NCBI RefSeq assembly: GCF_000218685.1
Contig: NW_006763303.1
Coordinates: 310,001-374,000, forward strand
Reading direction: 5' to 3'
Source of the DNA: Serpula lacrymans var. lacrymans S7.9
Taxonomy: Eukaryota; Basidiomycota; Agaricomycetes; Boletales; Serpulaceae
Length of the DNA stretch: 64,000 nt
In this document: one piece after another, positions 57,122 to 64,000 of the stretch
How positions within the stretch are numbered: the stretch's first letter is position 1
Layout: every line of letters starts with the position of its first letter
Notes under the pieces: generated by a model
Database searches by the model: none
What the model saw: the letters and a program-made list of their open reading frames with translations, nothing else
What the model was told of the DNA's origin: nothing
Position numbers and translations under genes: made by a program

Positions 57122-59844
57122 ATGTCTGCCAACCAATTCACTCCAATTCACTTGCAACCCACCAGTCAAAAATGCGGGAGGTGCCGCACAACCTTTGATT
57201 ACAACACAATGTTCCATTATGTCAAAGGGAAAGATGGCACTGGTCGCCGCTGTTGTCCAGAGCGTCACCAGCATTATGTGAACAGGCAAGCGGCCAGTGG
57301 CTCATTGCATGTTGGTACGTTATATTCTGTGTGTTTTCATGTCCTTTTGATCCGAGCCCTATTCAAGAGTTCTCGGCCGTTCCAGGAGAAGTCAATGCCA
57401 CAGCAAGGAAGGCTCTTATCAAGGCTTCTTCGGCAGCACAACATGGAGGTTGGTTTTTTTTTTTTTTCATCTTGACTTGCTTTCTAACCTCACGTTCTGC
57501 GTGTTTTCTACCTGTAGAAGAGGTATATCCCAGGCAATCTTTTGGGTCTGATTGAGTACCAACAATGGGGCCTCCCCTGCTCTTTCTGCAATGGGGCCTC
57601 CCCCTTCTCTTTCTGCAATAGCTCCTGATGTCGTCTCATCAACTTCCCACCTTTTCTCATGTGCCCTCTATTTCCTCTGCTGGCCCACGCGGTTCTTCTA
57701 GCTTAGGTTACACTTCTAACCATTCTCTGCATGGCCAACAATGCGGCAAAATGCTGGCTGCCTCAACAATGCCTCAACACCAAGTTACCATTCAAATCGC
57801 TTTACACCATCTTCAAGAAGAGGGTAAATCTGGTTCAGATTTAGTAGGAGTAAGTTGTTTGCTTTGATACTACATTATAACGGCTCTTGTTAGACTGTTA
57901 TCTAGAATATAGAGCGTGATATTTCTGTCCCACTCTCCATCACATGCTGTTTCCTTCGTCTCAACATTATCAACACTTTACAGCCGTTGTTTTTGGAATG
58001 GTCCAAGCAATATGACCTTTCACTAGAGAGTCTCGAGATGCGCAGAGCCCCCAAGTTGATACTATATGATCCACGTACACTATTTTTGAACATGGAGTGC
58101 CTTGTGCTTCATGACTTTTTCTATCGTGTTTCTGGGACCAGTCCTATTCCGAAACTTCAGTCCAACATTAAAGTAACAATCATCCTTGTAATGACTAATG
58201 CACAGGTTAAAGATATTCTAAGCTGGAAAGAAGAGCATGATCATATAGTAAAAACTGGGGAATATGCAATGGGCCAAGGCAGTGATTCTGACTCTAGTAT
58301 GAGTCCCATGGACAAGGTATTTAGTTGTTTGCTCCAACTTCATGTTTTGATCTGGTGTTTCAGATTTTTCAGGTGATGACTATGCTGAAGTCCAAGCGTC
58401 TTGCACGGCAAAAAAGAGGCTCATCAAGTTTGAGGGTGTCTGTCTCAACTTTGAGTTGTCAAATCACACCTGCAGAGCATGTGAGTTCAATTTTCCTCTT
58501 TAACCCCTGGCTAAGTTTTTCTAGTGTCGGTCTCTATCACCCACCTCCAAGCCAGCTATGTTGTTAATGTTGTTAAATGACAGCACAGGAGGGTATTTTT
58601 ATGTCCCAGAAAAAAGTCTCATGCAGTGAGCCATGAAGGCTCAGGAGAGTGTTTGACGCCAAGCTAAACCTACACGTGCGTAATGCTCTATTGCTGAGAC
58701 AATTTGACTTATTAACAACACTTGAACCGGCAGTTGATGATAATGCAGCCTACTATGTCCTTTACCCGGTCCCGTCTGTGTTGTTCCCCCAGCTTTTGAA
58801 AGGGCTGATGCCATTTAATATCAAGAACAAAGGTGTACATCCCATCATCACTCTGGTGGTCAATCGTAGCTCCAAATCCATGATTGCCCCAGCTGGGAGC
58901 TTCAAGACTTGTCACCCAGCTTCTATCCGGCGTGCTCTTGGCTCTGCGACTGAATCAACCAACAACATACCCATTCTTCATGTGAACTTAATTGTTGCCA
59001 AACATTGTTTTTACAGGGAAGCACCCGCCAGTGCTTTGGCGCCTGCAGGAAGGAAGCGGCTAGCATTTAACAATGAGCTAGGGAAGACGCTTGATGAGAC
59101 TAATTGCCTGATGGGCAACTAGTCTCATGATCTTTACTTACAGCTTTTTAGATGACATTCTCGCCTGGAAGGCCCCCAAAGCATCTTCTATTACAGTCCC
59201 TTGTCTCTGTGTAGTGCATAGTGCCCTTGCTATCCTGCATAGCCCCACCTCCCCGAATGCAGCAGTGTTCTTGCTTGAAGAAAGGATCATTGGAAAGTTC
59301 ATTAAGTATATTAATAACAATAGCACTGTACCTCGCACCAACCTACTGCCGGACAAACTACAATTGGCCGAGTTCCTGTGCTGTGTCCAGCACATCCAGT
59401 ATATCCTCTCTCACCACCTTGTTTTTTTGTCAGACTTTCAAGGTGTGTTCTATCCTCCTGTCTTTTTGGTCAATGTGATTAATGCTAACGAGTACATTGT
59501 ATAAACAGGTGGTGATGATTTGTTAACTGATTGCCAAGTCATAACAACCATGTATATATCTACTTACCCCCATGCCCCATCTACTGATGCACTGACTTCT
59601 ATACCTACTACAGCGAGTTTTCCTCTAGCTTCAGTGAGGGAAACTGGACTGAAACCCTTGAACAATTTGTTACGCTCCATCAATGCGATTTTTTTTGTGC
59701 GCACCTTGAGTTGGCGCCTTTGGCTAATGGGCCTGAGGTAAGACTTTTTCACTACATCAGGCTATCTCTACCAACATATTGTTATAGCTTGATATGACCG
59801 CTAGATCGGCCCTTGAAGATGGGGAGATTCAGAGAAACGTCTAA
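57122..59844 (+). pseudogene. Alpha-type protein kinase gene, broken
   Basis: ATG 57122 opens MSANQFTPIHLQ and a Cys motif CGRCRTTFDY ... CCPERHQHY (zinc-ribbon-like). Several introns follow, with exons reading FLEWSKQYDLSLESL and DDYAEVQASC, then the kinase core VFDAKLNLHVRNALLLRQ, LEERIIGKFIKYINNNS, HHLVFLSDFQGGDDLLTD and the C-terminal zinc module HQCDFFCAHL, ending at TAA 59842-59844. The region from VFDAKL onward matches fungal MHCK/EF2K alpha-kinases. Damage: TGA at 57553-57555, TAG at 57619-57621, TGA at 58634-58636, and a 1-base loss near 59113. The first three fit C-to-T or G-to-A changes. It lies between inverted copia LTR ends. Confidence 0.75.
57564..57616 (+). repeat. Two-copy tandem repeat in the alpha-kinase pseudogene
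   Basis: Units of 26 and 27 bp beginning AATGGGGCCTCCCC and ending TCTTTCTGC lie head to tail (57564-57589 and 57590-57616). The length difference shifts the frame, so the duplication is likely part of the gene's decay. Confidence 0.6.
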
Positions 59845-59869
59845 CTCTAATGCCTTCACTTGTCACTTG

Positions 59870-60060
59870 CTGTACATAATAAATCTAAGTGAAACTCAGC
59901 CGCTGCCTGAGAGGCTATAGAAACAACTGAGGTATTCCTATACTAAACCCCCTACTACTTATAGTCAGAGGTGCTACTCGCTACAGTATAATGACTCCTA
60001 GGAGTGCAATTGTGCTCCTAGGAGAACAATGGTGACTCCATGGAGAACAATGGCTGCTTT
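59870..60060 (-). repeat. Copia LTR, minus orientation
   Basis: Inverted match to 56440-56780, with CTCCTAGGAG and CTCCATGGAG palindromes and the block CTCAGCCGCTGCC (reverse complement of the left copy with one C/T difference). It directly continues the RNase H remnant on its right, so it is the 3' LTR of the copia fragment at 60050-60995. Confidence 0.65.
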
Positions 60061-60995
60061 AGCATGATTGTCACAGTGCAATGTTGTAGGTCCATTTTGA
60101 GCATGTCCAATTTCTTCAAAAAATGTCCAAAGCCATGCAAGGTGTTGTCCAGCATTGCCCAATCCAATGTACTCTGGGTCTCCAGACCAATCTGCATCCG
60201 AATATCCATAGAAATCCATGTCCATGGAGACATCTGTGCCATCATAACGTAGTTCTATGTCCCTGGTTGCTTTCAGATATCGGAGGACACATTTTGCAGC
60301 TTCCCAGTGATGACTCCTTGGAGCTGAGCTATGTCTGCTTAGTATTCCAACAACATAGGCAATGTCTGGGCGGGTTCCGAGCATGGCATACATCAGGGAG
60401 CCTACAATTGAGAGGTATGACACTTGACGCCCTTTAATATGCATCTCGTGTTGCACAATATCTTCCCCTGGAGCATTTGCAAGGAGTTTTGATCCATGGG
60501 CCATTGGTGTCCATACTGGTTTGTTCTTCATTCCAGTTCTCCATTGAGATAAGCTGTGGATACGTCCATTTGATCAAGTTCTAGATTGTACTTTGCTGCC
60601 AGGGCTAGAATAATTCAGATTGACTCTAAGTTTGCAACCGGAGCAAAAATTTCCTGGTAATCAATCCCCTCTCTTTGAGTAAATCCTTGTGCAACAATCC
60701 GGAGTTTGTATCTCTCAATGTTTCCGTTTTGATCAAACTTGATCTGGAACACAGGTTTTGATGTGATGGGTTTCACTCCCTTCGGAAGTGGGACAGTGTC
60801 ATATACTGCATTATTATTGAGACTTAGGAGTTCCTCCTCCAAGGCAGACTTCCATAATTCACCATCCGGACGTGATAAGGCTTCCTTTAGTGTCCTTGGA
60901 AGGCCTGTGTTAGATGGACCAGTACTTGCTATTCCAGCAAAGAATGTCTCCTCTGTATCGGATGTTTCTTCATGAACCTCAGGAGTGTTGGTGGA
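60050..60995 (-). pseudogene. Ty1/copia pol fragment with internal RT deletion
   Basis: The minus strand encodes EETSDTEETFFAGIAS, then LRIVAQGFTQREGIDYQEIFAPVANLESI, a TGA stop, IILALAAKYNLELDQMDVSTAYLNGEL, and then jumps directly to KNKPVWTPMAHGSK, GTRPDIAYVVGILSRH and an RNase H (GYSDADWSGDPE, HCDNHAKAAIVLHG). The central RT with the catalytic VDD and the middle of RNase H are missing. The family is copia but differs in sequence from the 2-7.7 kb element. Confidence 0.85.
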
Positions 60996-61837
60996 TCAAG
61001 GCAAAGTGAGACATATTTGCCGATGATTTTGAGATAGCGACTGCTGTGCTATCTCGACTAAAAGGACCTGTGGTGGGTCAATACGCCCAAGTAAGACTGC
61101 AGGAGTGCTACACAGCGGTAGTGTGGCCCACCTGGGACGATCTCAAGGTAGAGATCAAAAAATATTTCAAACCGCAAGCTGAGCGTGACTGGGCGCGTCA
61201 GCAAATCTGTTCCTTCAAGCAAGGCAGCATGAGGATGGATGATTATGTCACCCGGTTCCTGGCTCTCTCTATCCAAGGAGGGCTTGGAAATGAACATGCA
61301 GTAGAGCTGCTAGAATGCAATGTGAACCCCCGCATTGCCAAACAGATCTATCTGCAGGATACACGGAGCGACAACCTGGCCCTGGCAGCTGAGGAAGTCT
61401 GACAAGTCGGTAGAGCCATGGAGCTCTATGCTATGCACCAAGGTGGCAGGCCCACTACCAAAAACAACCAATCCCAGAGGCGCCCTGGGTCATCAAACCA
61501 CCATAATCACTCTCACGGGTTCAAGCCGTTTGGGCTGCAGCCAGGACAGGGTGCTCTTATGGATATTGGTGCAGTCCAAGGCAGACAGATGCGCAGATTC
61601 AAGGGCAACTGTTACAACTGTGGCCAAGAGGGACACATGTCCCAAGACTGTAGAAACGGGGCGCAGGCTGCCCATCAAAAACATAACCAAGGGCACCAGG
61701 TGCGCCAATTAGAAATGGAAAAGCCAGATGATTGGCTCAATACTCTGGCCAGTCGTTCATATGATGAAATCCGGGCTTTCTTCTATGACCAACAGGTCAA
61801 TGAGATGAAAGCTCAGGGAAAAGAGTTTGGAGCTTAG
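60996..61837 (+). pseudogene. Ty3/gypsy gag, N-terminus missing
   Basis: The frame is open from FADDFEIATAVLSRLKGP through WPTWDDLKVEIKKYF and FKQGSMRMDDYVTRFLAL (retrotransposon gag domain) to a CCHC zinc knuckle CYNCGQEGHMSQDC, ending at TAG 61835-61837. A TGA at about 61400-61402 interrupts it where Trp is likely. The N-terminal gag and 5' LTR are absent: gypsy sequence abuts inverted copia sequence at about 60990-61010. Gag would form the particle shell and bind RNA. Confidence 0.85.
61816..61822 (+). promoter_or_regulatory. Candidate -1 ribosomal frameshift site (GGGAAAA)
   Basis: The heptamer is in gag phase as G GGA AAA, 13 bases before the gag stop. Slipping back one base enters exactly the frame of pol, which is open from AGA at 61822 onward. 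This fits the X XXY YYZ rule for -1 frameshifting. No downstream pseudoknot was demonstrated. Confidence 0.6.
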
Positions 61838-64000
61838 GTCACTTGGGTGCCTTTGCTCCTCGAAACAACAATGAAGCAAACCACAACAAAATGGCCCCTG
61901 CTCCGGGGTGTTGGACGAGCAATAAAGGAAAGACAGTGGTGGCTCCCCAATTTGTAAATAAATTTCTTAACTTATCAGAAGTATGTACTTGTATGAAGAA
62001 TTGTAACTGTAATATTTATAATACTACCGCTGCACCAGCGTCTCCCTTGGAGTGTGGCCCTGGCGAGACAACTACTAGGGTGCTTGATTCTGGTGGAAAT
62101 AAAAATAAAAACATAGAAAATATTAAAGTAGAAAAACATGTTTCTCTCAATTCTTCTTCTTCTTTGGAGCCACCCTTCCCTGAAATCCCAAGGCATGTGT
62201 TGATGCGCACATATATATTCCAAAAGGAGATCTGTTTAGATGTTGGTGTGGAAAACCTTGCCCGGGGCATAGTACACCCAACCAGCGCACTGCTTGATTC
62301 AGGCGCTAATAGAATCTTCATAGATCAGGTCTGGGCGGAACAAGTTGGACTCCCCCTTGTAAAATTAGATGTATCTATTCCTGTCTATAACGTTGATGGT
62401 ACACTTAATGCAGGTGGCTGTATCATGCACAAGTGTTCTTTTGTTGTCGAGTACCAAGGACACAGAAAACGAGTCACTGCCAAAGCTACCCAACTAGGGA
62501 AAATTAATTTAATCTTAGGCTGGACTTGGCTATTTAAACACAATCCTGAGATTGAGTGGCAGACAGGGGTTATCACATTGTCACGTTGTCCTCAGGAGTG
62601 TGAGGACTTATATAAACCGAGTCACGTCCATCAAACAGAGCTGGATGAAAGGATAAACACTGGTCACGTTTATGCTAAGCTCCGCTCTTTAGATAAAATC
62701 GAGGATGTCAACGATGAGGTAAAACCTGAGGAAGAGATTAAGAGGCTAGTACCTCCAGAGTACCATGACTTCTGGAAAGTCTTTTCAAAACACAAATCAG
62801 AGCGCTTCCCAGAGGCTAAGCCTTGGGACCATGCTATAGATTTGAAGGACACCTTCAAACATAGAAAGGGACATATGATTCACCTCTCTGCTCCAGAAAG
62901 AGATGAGGTCTCAAGTTTCATAGATGAACAGCTTGGGAAAGATTACATTAGACCTTCCAAAAGCCCTATGATGTCCCCGGTGTTCTTTATTCCTAAAAAG
63001 GATGGTAAGAAGTGTATGATTATGGACTATCGTTACTTGAATGAGTACACAGTTAAAAATGCATATCCGCTGCCTTTGATCAGTCAGCTAGTAGACAAGT
63101 TGACTGGTGCCAAGATCTTAACAAAGATGGATCTTAGATAAGGGTACAATAACATACAAATCAAAGAAAAAGATGCTTGGAAGGCCGTGTTCACGTGCCA
63201 CCAAGGATCCTTCAAACCCCTTGTTATGTTCTTCGGGTTGACCAATTCACCGGCGACCTTCCAGAGCATGATGAACGAGATCTTTGTGGATATGGAAAAT
63301 TGTGTTGTCATTTACATTGACAATTTATTAATATTCACAAAGTCAGACAATGAGGCTGAGCATGACAGGATCGTGCAAGAAGTCCTTCGATGCTTACAGA
63401 AACGGGACCTATTTGTCAAACCCGAAAAATGTAACTTTAAAGTGAAGGAAGTAGACTTCCTTGGTATGATAATTAGTCAGAACGGAATCAGGATGGACCC
63501 TGAGAAAGTTGAAGCTATATTGGATTGGCCAGAACCTACTTGCGTCAAAGGAGTTAGGGCCTTCTACCGAAGATTTGTCGAAAAATTCGCAAAAATAACG
63601 AGACCATTGAACAATCTCACTAAAAAGGACACTGTTTGGCACTGGGGCACCAAAGAACAAGAAGCTTTTGATAAGCTTAAACAGGCATTTACAACGGCAC
63701 CCATATTAGCATTTCCAGAATTAGATAAAGAGTTCCGGCTAGAAACCAACTCTTCTGATTTTGTTACTGGGGCTGTTCTATTAATTAAATGCCCTGATGA
63801 TCTTTAGAGGCCTTGTGCCTATTTGTCACATAGTTTGTCGCCTACAGAACACAACTATCAAATTTACAATAAGGAGATGCTGGCCATCATTAGAGCTTTA
63901 GAGCACTGGCGGCACTACTTAGAAGTTGCTAGGCACCAATTTGAAATTTGGACTGATCATAAGAATCTGGAGTACTTTATGATGGCCCGAGACTTGAACC
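61822..64000 (+). pseudogene. Ty3/gypsy pol (protease, RT, RNase H), runs off the edge
   Basis: Pol is in the -1 frame relative to gag. The protease has SALLDSGANRIFID (catalytic DSGA), then QLGKINLILGWTWL. RT shows SPVFFIPKKDGKK, TKMDLR, MFFGLTNSPATFQ and the active site VIYIDNLLIF, where YxDD is expected, so the second Asp is Asn. RNase H begins at LETNSSDFVTGAVL and continues past [12 protein letters not shown]. Stops: TAA at 63139-63141 and TAG at 63805-63807, both where Trp is expected. The integrase and 3' LTR lie beyond the window. Confidence 0.9.

Noticed and set aside
1..64000. tRNA or rRNA genes
   Set aside because: No cloverleaf-like stretch with a convincing T-loop motif and no rRNA core sequence was noticed by eye.

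Overview
The window reads as nuclear DNA of a mushroom-forming basidiomycete (Agaricomycetes). The evidence is genes broken by many introns of about 40-90 bp with GT..AG ends, basidiomycete-typical families (DUF6534 membrane protein, TPR-CHAT protein, alpha-type kinase, NRPS-like A-T-R reductase) and Ty1/copia and Ty3/gypsy retrotransposons. I see no rRNA, tRNA, CRISPR or prokaryotic feature.

Layout. (1) 1-9.5 kb is transposon territory: a ~0.7 kb terminal-inverted-repeat element (1158-1885), then a decayed Ty1/copia element on the minus strand (2.0-7.7 kb). Its RT gene is split by a 1,808-bp solo LTR (3018-4825), and its gag end is cut by a second, inverted copy of the same LTR (7732-9539). 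(2) 9.7-16 kb is an accessory zone: a decayed protein-kinase gene, a four-exon gene of unknown function (11733-12677) and a possible 56-aa membrane microprotein. (3) 16.4-24.4 kb holds a large TPR-CHAT protein with an intact His/Cys pair, an unknown single-pass membrane protein, a duplicated pair of broken genes and an NmrA-like NAD(P)-binding protein. (4) 25.6-54.2 kb is the gene-dense core: NST1-like protein, NEO1-type P4-ATPase, QCR2 of respiratory complex III, a methyltransferase, an X-family DNA polymerase (lambda-like), an A-T-R NRPS-like reductase, a DUF6534 membrane protein and a large unknown membrane protein. (5) 56.3-64 kb is again transposon territory: an alpha-kinase pseudogene lies between inverted copies of a copia 3' end, followed by an internally deleted copia fragment and a Ty3/gypsy element that runs off the right edge.

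The core genes are mostly housekeeping and do not form one pathway; the A-T-R enzyme is the only candidate for specialised metabolism and has no obvious tailoring partners. In the transposons and in the two kinase pseudogenes, most inactivating changes are C-to-T or G-to-A transitions, often at CpG (CGA to TGA, TGG to TGA/TAG), which fits cytosine-methylation damage.

Intron-exon models were made by eye from splice signals and reading frame. Where I list exons, they join in frame. Models for the flippase 5' end, polymerase, A-T-R enzyme and methyltransferase are approximate inside the stated limits. No database search was possible.
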